64,000 nucleotides of DNA from an uncultured Oscillospiraceae bacterium (GCA_910585265.1 CAJUCA010000011.1:1-64000); one strand, 5' to 3'. Counted from the first letter of the stretch, positions 32,134 through 40,340 are shown. Translations and numbers: made by a program. Notes: generated from the sequence alone by a model not told the origin.

Positions 32134-32987
32134 TACTGGGCGCCTCCTTCCTTGGGAGCAGAGGGACGCGGGCCATTGTTGGGCCGGGGTCCGTTATTGG
32201 GGCGGGGCGCGCCGCCCTGGCGGTTGAAGCCACCGGGACGCCGGTCGCCGCCCTGGCGGTTGAAGCCGCCCCTGCGGTCGCCGTCGCGGCGGCGGGGCCG
32301 CTGCTCGCGCTCCTTGTAGTTCTTGGTGTCGATGGTGCGGGGGGTGGTGCGCAGGGTCTGGGTGAGCACCTCGCCCTTGTAGATCCACACCTTCACGCCC
32401 AGGCGGCCGTAGGTGGTGGCCGCCTCGGCGAAGCCGTACTCGATGTCGGCCCGGATGGTCTGCAGGGGGATGGTGCCATCGTGGTAGTGCTCGGTGCGGG
32501 CGATCTCCGCGCCGTTCAGACGGCCGGACACCTGGACCTTGATGCCCAGCGCGCCCATGCGCATGGCGCGGCCCATGGCGTTCTTCATGGCCCGGCGGAA
32601 GGCGATGCGCTTCTCCAGCTGCTGGGCGATGTTCTCCGCCACCAGCTGGGCGTTGGTGTCCACGTTCTTGACCTCAACGATGTTGAGGGCCACGGGCTTG
32701 CCCAGCTTCTTCTCCAGCTCCAGGCGGAGCTTCTCGATGTCCTCGCCGCCCTTGCCGATGACCATGCCGGGGCGGGCGCAGTGGACGTAGATGCGGATCT
32801 TGGCGTTGTCGCGCTCGATCTCGATCTTGGGCACGCCGGCGGCGTACAGCTTCTTCTTCAGCTCCTTGCGGAGGTTGTAGTCCTCAACCAGGAGGTCGCC
32901 CACTTTTTCGTCACGGGCATACCAGCGGGAGTCCCAGTCCTTGATAACGCCCACGCGCAGGCCGTGGGGATTCACTTTCTGTCCCAT
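32133..32987 (-). CDS. rpsC: 30S ribosomal protein S3 with long Arg/Gly-rich tail
   Basis: 284 residues, against about 215-230 in most bacteria. The standard part ends near residue 215: MGQKVNPHGLRVGVIKDWDS, KH type 2 domain at about 40-110 (GMVIGKGGEDIEKLR) and the C-terminal domain RADIEYGFAEAATTYGRLGV. The extra 65-70 residues are low-complexity and basic with repeats GGFNRQGG and PRPNNG and many Arg-Arg pairs. S3 forms part of the mRNA entry helicase site, so the tail may extend into solvent or bind RNA. Confidence 0.97.
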   Translation of the reverse strand: MGQKVNPHGLRVGVIKDWDSRWYARDEKVGDLLVEDYNLRKELKKKLYAAGVPKIEIERDNAKIRIYVHCARPGMVIGKGGEDIEKLRLELEKKLGKPVALNIVEVKNVDTNAQLVAENIAQQLEKRIAFRRAMKNAMGRAMRMGALGIKVQVSGRLNGAEIARTEHYHDGTIPLQTIRADIEYGFAEAATTYGRLGVKVWIYKGEVLTQTLRTTPRTIDTKNYKEREQRPRRRDGDRRGGFNRQGGDRRPGGFNRQGGAPRPNNGPRPNNGPRPSAPKEGGAQ

Positions 32988-33005
32988 TTACTCTCGACCT
33001 CCTTC

Positions 33006-33338
33006 TCAGCGTTCCTTGACCACGATGGTCATATGGGAAGTGCGCTTCATGATGTGGTGGGCGCGGCCCTTGGACACGGGGCGGAACCGCTTGATGATAG
33101 GCCCGGGGCAGGCAAAGGCCTCGGCCACGTACAGCTTCTCGGGGTCCATGCCGTGGTTGTTCTCCGCGTTGGCGGCGGCGGCGTGCACCAGCTTGGCCAG
33201 GGGGTCGGAGGCGGCCTTGGGAATCAGGGCCAGGATGGCCTCGGCGTCCTTGACGCTCTTGCCGCGGATCTGGTCGCACACGATGCTGACCTTGCGGGGA
33301 GAGATACGGATGTATCTCACTGTCGCTTTCGCTTCCAT
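33006..33338 (-). CDS. rplV: 50S ribosomal protein L22
   Basis: 110 residues. ATVRYIRISPRKVSIVCDQI at the start and the tunnel hairpin region FRPVSKGRAHHIMKRTSHMT. L22 reaches into the exit tunnel and influences macrolide action. It lies 15 bp after rpsS. Confidence 0.97.
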   Translation of the reverse strand: MEAKATVRYIRISPRKVSIVCDQIRGKSVKDAEAILALIPKAASDPLAKLVHAAAANAENNHGMDPEKLYVAEAFACPGPIIKRFRPVSKGRAHHIMKRTSHMTIVVKER

Positions 33339-33353
33339 TGTCTCTCTCCTCCC

Positions 33354-33626
33354 TTACTTGCCGGTCTTGCTGCCCGCGTGGCCCTTGAAGGTGCGGGTGG
33401 GGGCGAACTCGCCCAGCTTGTGGCCCACCATGTCCTCGGTGACATAGACGGGCACGTGCTTGCGGCCGTCATGGACGGCGATGGTGTGGCCCACGAAGGA
33501 GGGGAAGATGGTGGAGGCGCGGCTCCAGGTCTTGAGGACCTTCTTCTCGTTCTTCTTGTTCATCTCGTCCACGCGCTTCAGCAGCTCGGGAGCGCAAAAC
33601 GGGCCCTTCTTGATACTTCTGCTCAT
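33354..33626 (-). CDS. rpsS: 30S ribosomal protein S19
   Basis: 90 residues. MSRSIKKGPFCAPELLKRVD, then TWSRASTIFPSFVGHTIAVH and KLGEFAPTRTFKGHAGSKTG. S19 forms the head of the 30S with S13. 16 bp from rplB, with GGAGGGAGTG before the ATG. Confidence 0.97.
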   Translation of the reverse strand: MSRSIKKGPFCAPELLKRVDEMNKKNEKKVLKTWSRASTIFPSFVGHTIAVHDGRKHVPVYVTEDMVGHKLGEFAPTRTFKGHAGSKTGK

Positions 33627-33642
33627 CTGTTACACTCCCTCC

Positions 33643-34476
33643 TTACTTACCGTTGCGGCGGCGGACAATGAACTTATCCGTGCGGTTCTTCTTCTTGCGG
33701 GTCTTGTAACCCAGGGCGGGCTTGCCCCACGGGGTCACAGGGCCGGGACGGCCCACCGGGCTCTTGCCCTCGCCGCCGCCGTGGGGATGGTCGTTGGGGT
33801 TCATCACGGAGCCGCGGACGGTGGGCCGCCAGCCCATGTGACGCTTCCGGCCGGCCTTACCGATGTGGATGTTGGCCCAGTCGGTGTTGCCCACCTGGCC
33901 GATGGTGGCCATGCAGTTCTCCCGCACCAGCCGGACCTCGCCGGAGGGCAGGCGCACCTGGGCCATGCCGTTCTCCTTGGCCATGAGCTGGGCGGCGGTT
34001 CCGGCGGAGCGCACCAGCTGCGCGCCCTTGCCGGGGTACAGCTCGATGCAGTGGATGGTCTCGCCCACGGGGATGTCGGCGATGGGCATGGCGTTGCCGG
34101 GCAGGATGTCCGCGCCGGAGCCGGTCATGATGATGTGCCCCGCCTTCAGGCCCACGGGGGCCAGGATATACCGCTTCTCGCCGTCCTCATACTGGAGCAG
34201 GGCGATGTTGGCGGAACGGTTGGGGTCGTACTGGAGGTTAATCACAGTGGCCTTGCCCGTCTTGTCCCGCTTGAAGTCGATGACGCGGTACTTCTTCTTG
34301 TTGCCGCCGCCGCGGTGGCGGACGGTGATCCGGCCGTAGCTGTTGCGGCCGGCGTGCTTCTTCAGGCTCTCCAGCAGCGAACGCTCCGGCTTGGCCTTCT
34401 TGTCGATGCCCTCGAAGGCGGACACGGTCATGTGGCGGCGGGAGGGCGTCGTGGGCTTATAAGTCTTGATAGCCAT
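33643..34476 (-). CDS. rplB: 50S ribosomal protein L2
   Basis: 277 residues. It has the conserved active-site-proximal histidine region VMNPNDHPHGGGEGKSPVG and the end ALGYKTRKKKNRTDKFIVRR. N-terminal OB and C-terminal SH3-like domains are both complete. L2 is required for subunit joining and peptidyl transfer. 15 bp from rplW. Confidence 0.98.
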   Translation of the reverse strand: MAIKTYKPTTPSRRHMTVSAFEGIDKKAKPERSLLESLKKHAGRNSYGRITVRHRGGGNKKKYRVIDFKRDKTGKATVINLQYDPNRSANIALLQYEDGEKRYILAPVGLKAGHIIMTGSGADILPGNAMPIADIPVGETIHCIELYPGKGAQLVRSAGTAAQLMAKENGMAQVRLPSGEVRLVRENCMATIGQVGNTDWANIHIGKAGRKRHMGWRPTVRGSVMNPNDHPHGGGEGKSPVGRPGPVTPWGKPALGYKTRKKKNRTDKFIVRRRNGK

Positions 34477-34491
34477 TCTTCAATCTCCTCC

Positions 34492-34788
34492 TTACACCAT
34501 GCCTTCGAAGAACTCGATGGACTTGGAATCGGCGGTCAGGGTGACCATCGCCTTTTTCCAGCTGGGGCGGCGTCCCGCGGGATAGCGGCCCATGCGCTTG
34601 GCCTTGCCCTGCATATTCAGGGTGTTGACCTTGGCCACCTTCACGCCGAAGATCTCCTCGCAGGCTTTGGCGATCTCGATCTTGTTGGCGTCCTTGGCCA
34701 CCTCGAAGGTGTACTTCTTCTCGGCGGCGGCGGCCATGGACTGCTCGGTGATGATGGGACGCTTGATGATGTCGTATGCGGTTTTCAT
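34492..34788 (-). CDS. rplW: 50S ribosomal protein L23
   Basis: 98 residues. MKTAYDIIKRPIITEQSMAA, FEVAKDANKIEIAKACEEIF and MQGKAKRMGRYPAGRRPSWK. L23 is the tunnel-exit docking point for trigger factor and SRP. Its first base overlaps the rplD stop (TGATG). Confidence 0.97.
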   Translation of the reverse strand: MKTAYDIIKRPIITEQSMAAAAEKKYTFEVAKDANKIEIAKACEEIFGVKVAKVNTLNMQGKAKRMGRYPAGRRPSWKKAMVTLTADSKSIEFFEGMV

Positions 34789-35402
34789 CAGGCGAACACC
34801 TCCTCGATGGCGGCCAGCGCGGCCTGGTCGATGATGACCTGGTTGGCGTTGACGATATCGTAGACGTTAATCAGGTTGGCGGGGCTTGTCACCACGCCGG
34901 GGATGTTCCGGGCGGACTTCACCACGTTGGGGCAGGCGGTGACCACCACGGCCTTCTTGGACTCCACCGCGTTGAGGAAGCCCTGGAAGGTCTTGGTCTT
35001 GATCTCGCCCATCTCCAGCTTGTCAACCACCAGCACGCTGCCGGAGGCGGCCTTGGCGGACAGGGCGGACTTCAGGGCCAGACGCTTCACCTTCTTGTTC
35101 AGGGTGTAGCGGTAGCTGCGGGGCTTGGGGGCGAACACGATGCCGCCGTGGGTCCACTGGGGGGCCCGGGTGGAGCCCTGGCGGGCGTGGCCGGTGCCCT
35201 TCTGACGCCAGGGCTTCCTGCCGCCGCCGGACACTTCCGCGCGGGTCAGGCTGCTCTGGGTGCCCTGGCGGCAGTTGGCCAGGTGGTTCTTGACCACGTC
35301 GTGCACCACGGACTGGTTGGGCTCGATGCCGAAGACGGCCTCGGAGAGCTCGACCTCGCCGATCTGCTTACCGGCCATATCATAAAGGTTCGCTTTAGGC
35401 AT
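34788..35402 (-). CDS. rplD: 50S ribosomal protein L4
   Basis: 204 residues. The tunnel loop region QKGTGHARQGSTRAPQWTHG and the N-terminal MPKANLYDMAGKQIGEVELS are diagnostic. L4 lines the exit tunnel with L22; in E. coli it also represses the S10 operon through the leader RNA. 18 bp after rplC. Confidence 0.97.
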   Translation of the reverse strand: MPKANLYDMAGKQIGEVELSEAVFGIEPNQSVVHDVVKNHLANCRQGTQSSLTRAEVSGGGRKPWRQKGTGHARQGSTRAPQWTHGGIVFAPKPRSYRYTLNKKVKRLALKSALSAKAASGSVLVVDKLEMGEIKTKTFQGFLNAVESKKAVVVTACPNVVKSARNIPGVVTSPANLINVYDIVNANQVIIDQAALAAIEEVFA

Positions 35403-35420
35403 TTGTCATTCTCTCCTTTC

Positions 35421-36146
35421 TCACTTGTTACGCGCAGAGGCCTTCTGCGGGTTGACACGGGCGGACTGCTTCTGGGGATTGACGCGCCCGCTGCCCTCGG
35501 CAGCCTGCTTCACAGCAATCTTCTTGGTGCTGGTGCGCAGGGCGACCACGCCGCCCCGGGGGCCGGGCACCGCGCCGCGCACAGCGATGACGCCCAGCTC
35601 CTCGTCCACCTGCACCACGTCCAGGTTGATCACGGTGACCTGCTCGTTGCCCATCTGGCCCGCGCCGTTGTGCCCCTTGAAGATCCGGGAGGGGTCGGTG
35701 CTGGAGCCCATGGAGCCGGAGTGGCGGTGGACCGGGCCGCCGCCGTGGGACTTCTTCTGCACGTGGCCGCCGCAGCGTTTCACCGCGCCCTGGTAGCCAT
35801 GGCCCTTGCTGATGCCGGTGATGTCCACCCGGTCGCCGGGGGCGAACACGGTGGCGGTGAGCTGGTCGCCCACGTTCAGCTCGTCGGCCTTGTCCAGCTT
35901 GAACTCCTTGAGCACCCGCAGGCACTTGCCGGCCTTCTTGCTGTGGCCCGCCTCGGGCTTGGACAGCTTCTTCTCCGGGACTTCTTCAAATCCCAGCTGG
36001 ACGGCGGCATAGCCGTCCTTCTCCACGGTCTTCTTCTGCACCACGGTACAGGGGCCCGCCTGAATGACGGTGACCGGGATGACCTTACCGGCTTCGTCGA
36101 AGATCTGGGTCATACCCACCTTCTTGCCGATGATGGCCTTTTCCAT
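35421..36146 (-). CDS. rplC: 50S ribosomal protein L3 with repeated tail
   Basis: 241 residues against about 210 in most bacteria. MEKAIIGKKVGMTQIFDEAG, then KSHGGGPVHRHSGSMGSSTD with the conserved Gln/His-rich loop near the peptidyl-transferase centre. The last 25-30 residues repeat RVNPQK (SGRVNPQKQSARVNPQKASA), a low-complexity basic extension. The gap to rpsJ upstream is 265 bp and carries structured repeat B. Confidence 0.97.
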   Translation of the reverse strand: MEKAIIGKKVGMTQIFDEAGKVIPVTVIQAGPCTVVQKKTVEKDGYAAVQLGFEEVPEKKLSKPEAGHSKKAGKCLRVLKEFKLDKADELNVGDQLTATVFAPGDRVDITGISKGHGYQGAVKRCGGHVQKKSHGGGPVHRHSGSMGSSTDPSRIFKGHNGAGQMGNEQVTVINLDVVQVDEELGVIAVRGAVPGPRGGVVALRTSTKKIAVKQAAEGSGRVNPQKQSARVNPQKASARNK

Positions 36147-36270
36147 GTGTATTCCTCCTTATAAGGTTATTGGTTGAAAAACGTGGGCATTGGGCTCCCA
36201 TTGGTTTTCCAACATGACCCGCCCACCTCAATCACGCGGTGGGCTGCGGTACTGACTTGGTTGGTGCGCT

Positions 36271-36410
36271 GTTGTCACGCTGCGAAACGGCCTGGTCGCT
36301 TCGGGCTCTAACTCCTCCGACTGCGCAAAAAACTCTGTGCGGCTTTGCCGCCCGCCGTTTTTTGCTCCGCTCCGGAGTTAGCCCCTCAGCAGTCCGTTTC
36401 TCCGCGCTTC
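36271..36410 (-). repeat. Structured repeat B (140 bp) between rpsJ and rplC
   Basis: On the minus strand it starts GAAGCGCGGAG directly after the rpsJ stop codon (one base between) and ends CGCAGCGTGACAAC. Inner arms: GGGGCTAACTCC with GAGTTAGAGCCC, and GCAAAAAAC with GTTTTTTGC; outer GAAACGG with CCGTTTC. Compared with repeat A the paired bases change on both sides while the ends and the CGGAGCG/GTCGGAGG words stay the same. Confidence 0.75.
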
Positions 36411-36411
36411 C

Positions 36412-36726
36412 TTACAGCTTGATCTCGATATCCACACCGGCGGGAAGCTCGAGGGACATCAACGCCTCCACGGTCTTGGGGGAGGGCTTGATCACGTCGA
36501 TGAGCCGCTTGTGGGTGCGGCGTTCGAACTGCTCCCGGGAATCCTTGTTCACGTGGACGGACCGCAGGATGGTGACGATCTCCTTCTTGGTGGGCAGGGG
36601 GATGGGGCCGGACACCTCCGCGCCGCTGCGCTTGGCGGTGTCCACGATCTTCTCGGCCGCCTGGTCGATGAGCTGGTGGTCATAGGCCTTCAGCCGGATG
36701 CGGATCATTTCTTTCTGAGCTGCCAT
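36412..36726 (-). CDS. rpsJ: 30S ribosomal protein S10 (NusE)
   Basis: 104 residues from ATG 36726, with AAGGAGGAAAACAC upstream; the frame extends further upstream but without a ribosome binding site. EMIRIRLKAYDHQLIDQAAE, then SGPIPLPTKKEIVTILRSVH and FERRTHKRLIDVIKPSPKTV. S10 is in the 30S head and doubles as NusE in transcription antitermination. First gene of the cluster. Confidence 0.98.
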   Translation of the reverse strand: MAAQKEMIRIRLKAYDHQLIDQAAEKIVDTAKRSGAEVSGPIPLPTKKEIVTILRSVHVNKDSREQFERRTHKRLIDVIKPSPKTVEALMSLELPAGVDIEIKL

Positions 36727-36993
36727 GTGTTTTCCTCCTTGACATACGAAGTTGACGGTAAGGCTGTCCTTGCTTCGTACGGTGAGCGATTCCGTCCACG
36801 TTTCCGTGCGTATCACTCCCCGGCATGAATAAAACCGGCGCAAAGCAGGCCGGTTCTACCCACCCAGGGCGATATACGCCGTGGAAGGGATCTCTCAGCC
36901 GCCCGATTATACGGACATACTCCGCGGAAGTTACCTCGCAGGGCGAGCAATCTCCCGCATCATCGCAGTGTGCCCTTTGACAGGCACTGGGCC
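36727..36993 (-). promoter_or_regulatory. Long leader of the S10 cluster with attenuator-like hairpin
   Basis: About 260 nt between the promoter and rpsJ. It contains AACCGGC, CTGCTTTGC loop, GCCGGTT followed by TTATT (minus strand, about 36831-36857), which could act as a weak terminator. A leader like this is where ribosomal-protein feedback usually acts; the ligand is not identifiable here. Confidence 0.55.
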
Positions 36994-37023
36994 ATTATAC
37001 AACAGCACCACCGGGAAAGTCAA
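36994..37023 (-). promoter_or_regulatory. Promoter of the S10-spc-alpha cluster
   Basis: Minus strand: TTGACT (37023-37018), 18 bp, TATAAT (36999-36994). Start near 36987. The stretch 37024-37133 upstream holds the proS end and an inverted GGGCCTCCCGCC/GGCGGGAGGCCC (37101-37128). Confidence 0.85.
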
Positions 37024-37133
37024 GCAAATTTTCAAGAAAATCCAAAGACTTTTCACGATTTTCCGCCCTTCCCCGGAATGCCGCCTGTGCAACATCACGA
37101 AGGGCCTCCCGCCGTTGGCGGGAGGCCCCCATT

Positions 37134-38576
37134 TTAATAGGCCACGCCCCAGTAAACCATCTTCGTGGCGGGCTTTCCGCAGCAGGCGCACACGTCCCCC
37201 AGCTTCTCCTGCTGGAAGGGGATGCACCGGGAGGACACCCCCGCCTCCTCCTTCATCTTCAGCTCGCACTCCAGATCGCCGCACCACATGGTCTTGGCGA
37301 AGCCGCCCCGGGAGGCCATCTTCTCCTTGACCTCCTCCAGGGTGGCGCAGGGGTAGGTGTTCTCCTCCAGGTTCTTCTTGGCCTTGGCGTACAGTCCGGC
37401 GTGGATGTCCTCCAGCATATTCGCCACGGTGTCCTCGATGCCGTCCAGGGGCACGAAGGACTTCTCCCCGGAGTCCCGGCGCACCAGCACGCACTGGCCC
37501 TTCTCCATGTCCTTGGGGCCAAGCTCCAGCCGCAGGGGCACGCCCTTCATCTCGTACTCCGCGAACTTCCAGCCGGGGGAGTTGTCGGAGGCGTCCATCT
37601 TCACCCGGAAGCCCGCCTTTTGCAGCCGTTCCATCACGGCCTCGTTGGCGGCAATGACGCCCTCCTTGTGCTGGGCCACCGGGATAACGATCACCTGGAC
37701 GGGGGCCACCTTGGGGGGCAGCACCAGCCCGTTGTTGTCGCCGTGTACCATAATAATACCCGCGATCATCCGGGTGGACACGCCCCAGCTCGTCTGGAAG
37801 GGGTGATGGAGCTGGTTGTCCTTCCCGGTGAAGGTGATGTCAAACGCCTTGGCGAACCCGTCCCCGAAGTAGTGGCTGGTGCCCCCCTGCAGGGCCTTCC
37901 GGTCGTGCATCATGCACTCCACGGTGTAGGTGGCCTCCGCGCCGGAGAACTTCTCCTTGTCCGTCTTGCGCCCCTTCACCACCGGGATGGCCAGCACCTT
38001 CTCATAGAAATCGGCGTAGATGTTAAACATCCGCTCCGTCTCCTCAACGGCCTCCTGGGCGGTGGCGTGCATGGTGTGGCCCTCCTGCCAGAGGAACTCC
38101 CGGTGGCGCAGGAAGGGCCGGGAGGTCTTTTCCCAGCGCAGCACGGAGGTCCACTGGTTATACAGCTTGGGCAGATCCCGGTGGGAGTGGATGATGTTGG
38201 CGTAGTGCTCACAGAACAGGGTCTCGGAGGTGGGCCGGATACAGTAACGCTCCTCCAGCTTGTCCACGCCGCCATAGGTCACCCAGGCGCACTCGGGGGC
38301 GAAGCCCTCCACGTGGTCCTTCTCCTTTTGCAGCAGGGACTCCGGGATCAGCATGGGCAGGTACACATTTTCGTGCCCCGTCTGTTTGAACTCCCTGTCC
38401 AGAATCCCCTGGATGTTCTCCCAGATGGCATAGCCGTAGGGCCGGTAGATAAACATCCCCTTGATGCTGGAATAGTCGATCAGCTCCGCCTTCCTGCACA
38501 CGTCGGTGTACCACTGGGCGAAGTCCGCGTCCATATCGGTGATCTGGCTCACCTGCTTGTTTTTGTCCTGTGCCAT
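37134..38576 (-). CDS. proS: Prolyl-tRNA synthetase, type 3 (archaeal-like)
   Basis: 480 residues from ATG 38576 with GGAGAGG upstream. Class II motifs are visible: motif 2 RWEKTSRPFLRHREFLWQEG and YCIRPTSETLFCEHYANIIH. The anticodon-binding domain and the zinc-type C-terminal domain with CIPFQQEKLGDVCACCGKPA and the terminal Tyr (YWGVAY) are those of the short archaeal/eukaryotic-type ProRS, lacking the INS editing insertion of the long bacterial form. It charges tRNA-Pro in the cytoplasm. It has its own promoter and lies between the S10 leader and the sigma/anti-sigma genes. Confidence 0.95.
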   Translation of the reverse strand: MAQDKNKQVSQITDMDADFAQWYTDVCRKAELIDYSSIKGMFIYRPYGYAIWENIQGILDREFKQTGHENVYLPMLIPESLLQKEKDHVEGFAPECAWVTYGGVDKLEERYCIRPTSETLFCEHYANIIHSHRDLPKLYNQWTSVLRWEKTSRPFLRHREFLWQEGHTMHATAQEAVEETERMFNIYADFYEKVLAIPVVKGRKTDKEKFSGAEATYTVECMMHDRKALQGGTSHYFGDGFAKAFDITFTGKDNQLHHPFQTSWGVSTRMIAGIIMVHGDNNGLVLPPKVAPVQVIVIPVAQHKEGVIAANEAVMERLQKAGFRVKMDASDNSPGWKFAEYEMKGVPLRLELGPKDMEKGQCVLVRRDSGEKSFVPLDGIEDTVANMLEDIHAGLYAKAKKNLEENTYPCATLEEVKEKMASRGGFAKTMWCGDLECELKMKEEAGVSSRCIPFQQEKLGDVCACCGKPATKMVYWGVAY

Positions 38577-38628
38577 GTCCTCTCCATCCTTTGTCATACA
38601 AGTGTCTGATACAGCGGTTGTTCTCCAT

Positions 38629-38657
38629 ATTGTATTGCCAAACCGCCCAAAAGTCAA
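38629..38657 (-). promoter_or_regulatory. Promoter of proS
   Basis: Minus strand TTGACT (38657-38652), 17 bp, TACAAT (38634-38629), about 45 bp before the start codon. Confidence 0.75.
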
Positions 38658-38693
38658 GAGGCAAGCCCCGGAGGGCACAAAACCGCAAGAGAA

Positions 38694-38726
38694 CGCCCCC
38701 CGGCCTCCGCACAGGCCGGGGGACGC
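38694..38726 (-). terminator. Hairpin after the anti-sigma gene
   Basis: Minus strand GTCCCCCGGCCT, loop, AGGCCGGGGGGC then GTTCTCTT. A strong stem with a poor T tract, between the anti-sigma stop and the proS promoter. Confidence 0.5.
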
Positions 38727-38750
38727 CCCATCGCTTCAATCACCCCAGGT

Positions 38751-39734
38751 TCAGCCCAGGGGGAAATAGTCCTCCCCCACATAGATCCCCTGGACGCCGT
38801 CCACATCCACCGGCTGGCGGAAGTTCCACACCAGCACCTTCCGCTCGGTTTCCGTGCCATACGCGCCGTAATTGCCCTGGCCGCCCTCCCAGGGGGCCTC
38901 CGCCAGCGTGCCGTCCGACAGCCTGACGCTGACATTGGTGCCCGCAAACCTGTGCCACGCTCCATCACCCTTGAAGATGACGGACAGGCCCAGGCTGGAT
39001 ATCCGCACCTCCTCCGCCCCCAGCGCGGAGGCCAGCTCCCCGTCCAGGGTAAGGCTGGGCATGGGCTTCACGTCCACCGGGAAGTACACGCCGCCGCTGT
39101 TCTCCCAAATCGTTCGGTACGCGGCCTTTGGCCCGCCCGACAGGCTGAACAGCTTCACCTCCGCGCCCGACAGATCGTCCGCCATCACCTGCCCCCAGCT
39201 GGTGACAGCCAGCAGGGCGGTTTTGGTCTCCGGGTCATAATCCAGGCAGATGCCGCTGGTGGTGCCCCCCCCCGAGCCTTCGCTGTTCCCCATGTCCTTT
39301 ATGGGCACGTCCACCAAGCCGAACGCGCCGCCAAGGACATTTCGCTCCAGCTTGCTCAGACGGTCGCCCTCCAGCTCCCGGGCCTCCACATAGGCCCGGA
39401 CGGTGAAATCGTCCGCCAGGGCGGACACCACCCGGAACTCAATTCCGTCGATCACGTAAGCCTCGCCCTCCTGCCCCTGGGCGTAGGGCGCGAAGCCCCC
39501 CAACGCCTCCGCCAGCATCCCCCGCAGCTCCGGGGAGGCGGCGAAGGCCGTGCACAGCAGGGCCGCGCAGAGGGCTGCCGCGATCAGAACCGTTTTCACC
39601 GCGCCCAGGCCCCGCCGCTTTTCTCTGGGGGGCAGGCCGTCCAGCGTCTCCCGCACCCGCTCGTCAAATCCATTGGGCACCATCATTTCCTCCTTTTTTG
39701 CCATTGCCTTCAGCATTTCGTCAAATTGTTCCAT
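38751..39734 (-). CDS. Membrane anti-sigma factor, DUF4179-like
   Basis: 327 residues. A cytoplasmic N-terminal segment (MEQFDEMLKAMAKKEEMMVP ... VRETLDGLPPREKRR, about 1-45) that should bind the sigma factor, one transmembrane helix at about 46-66 (VLIAAALCAALLCTAFAA) and an extracytoplasmic beta-rich domain of about 250 residues, the layout of the DUF4179 anti-sigma proteins of Clostridia. Its start overlaps the end of the sigma gene by 14 bp, so the two are coupled. It would release the sigma factor on an envelope signal; the signal is unknown. Confidence 0.8.
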   Translation of the reverse strand: MEQFDEMLKAMAKKEEMMVPNGFDERVRETLDGLPPREKRRGLGAVKTVLIAAALCAALLCTAFAASPELRGMLAEALGGFAPYAQGQEGEAYVIDGIEFRVVSALADDFTVRAYVEARELEGDRLSKLERNVLGGAFGLVDVPIKDMGNSEGSGGGTTSGICLDYDPETKTALLAVTSWGQVMADDLSGAEVKLFSLSGGPKAAYRTIWENSGGVYFPVDVKPMPSLTLDGELASALGAEEVRISSLGLSVIFKGDGAWHRFAGTNVSVRLSDGTLAEAPWEGGQGNYGAYGTETERKVLVWNFRQPVDVDGVQGIYVGEDYFPLG

Positions 39735-40215
39735 ATCCGCCCTCCTGACCTTGAAGCAGCTCCTTCAGCTGCTTTCGGGCTCTCGCCAGCCTGGATTTCA
39801 CCGTCCCCGCCGGGACGCCCAGGCACTTGGCGATCTGACCCACCGGCATCTCCTCATAGTAGAACAGCACCACCGCCGCCCGCCGCTCCGGGGGCAGGGC
39901 GGACACCGCCTCCCACAGCCCGTCGTAGCGGACCGGCTCCGGGGCCGCGGGCTCCTGGGTCAGCCCGTCCAGGGGCACCACCCGCCCCTGCCGCCGCCGC
40001 AGGGCATAGGCGCAGTTCACCGCGATCCTCACCAGCCAGGGCCCCACGGCCTCCCGGTCCCGCAGCTTGTCCAGCGACTGCCACGCCTGCAAAATCGCCT
40101 GGGACACCGCGTCCTCCGCGTCCGCCCCGCTGTCCAGCACCGAGCGGGCCGCCCGGTACATCCGGCGGCTGTGCCGGGTGACGGCGTCGGCAAACTCGTC
40201 CCGCGTCCATTCCAT
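39721..40215 (-). CDS. ECF sigma factor
   Basis: 164 residues from the ATG at 40215 (MEWTRDEFADAV), 9 bp after AAGGAG. Region 2 at about 10-75 (DAEDAVSQAILQAWQSLDKL) and region 4 at about 105-155 (LPPERRAAVVLFYYEEMPVG, then QIAKCLGVPAGTVKSRLARA). No region 1.1 or 3, so it belongs to the extracytoplasmic-function group. It is co-transcribed with its presumed anti-sigma partner, and an ECF-type promoter lies in front of it, so autoregulation is likely. Confidence 0.92.
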   Translation of the reverse strand: MEWTRDEFADAVTRHSRRMYRAARSVLDSGADAEDAVSQAILQAWQSLDKLRDREAVGPWLVRIAVNCAYALRRRQGRVVPLDGLTQEPAAPEPVRYDGLWEAVSALPPERRAAVVLFYYEEMPVGQIAKCLGVPAGTVKSRLARARKQLKELLQGQEGGYGTI

Positions 40216-40259
40216 GCCTCTCATCTCCTTGTGGGTCTGTCTTTGTCCGGACACTCCTT

Positions 40260-40286
40260 AGACGCGGGGGAAGTCAAAAAGGTTCC
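40260..40286 (-). promoter_or_regulatory. ECF-type promoter, probably recognised by the adjacent sigma factor
   Basis: Minus strand GGAAC (40286-40282), 17 bp, CGTCT (40264-40260) followed by AAGG. GGAAC-N16/17-CGTC is the classical ECF promoter form. Confidence 0.55.
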
Positions 40287-40340
40287 CGCCGCCCCAAAAA
40301 ATTTTGTGAAAATCGTTTTTGCAATTTTTCACTCCCGGAC

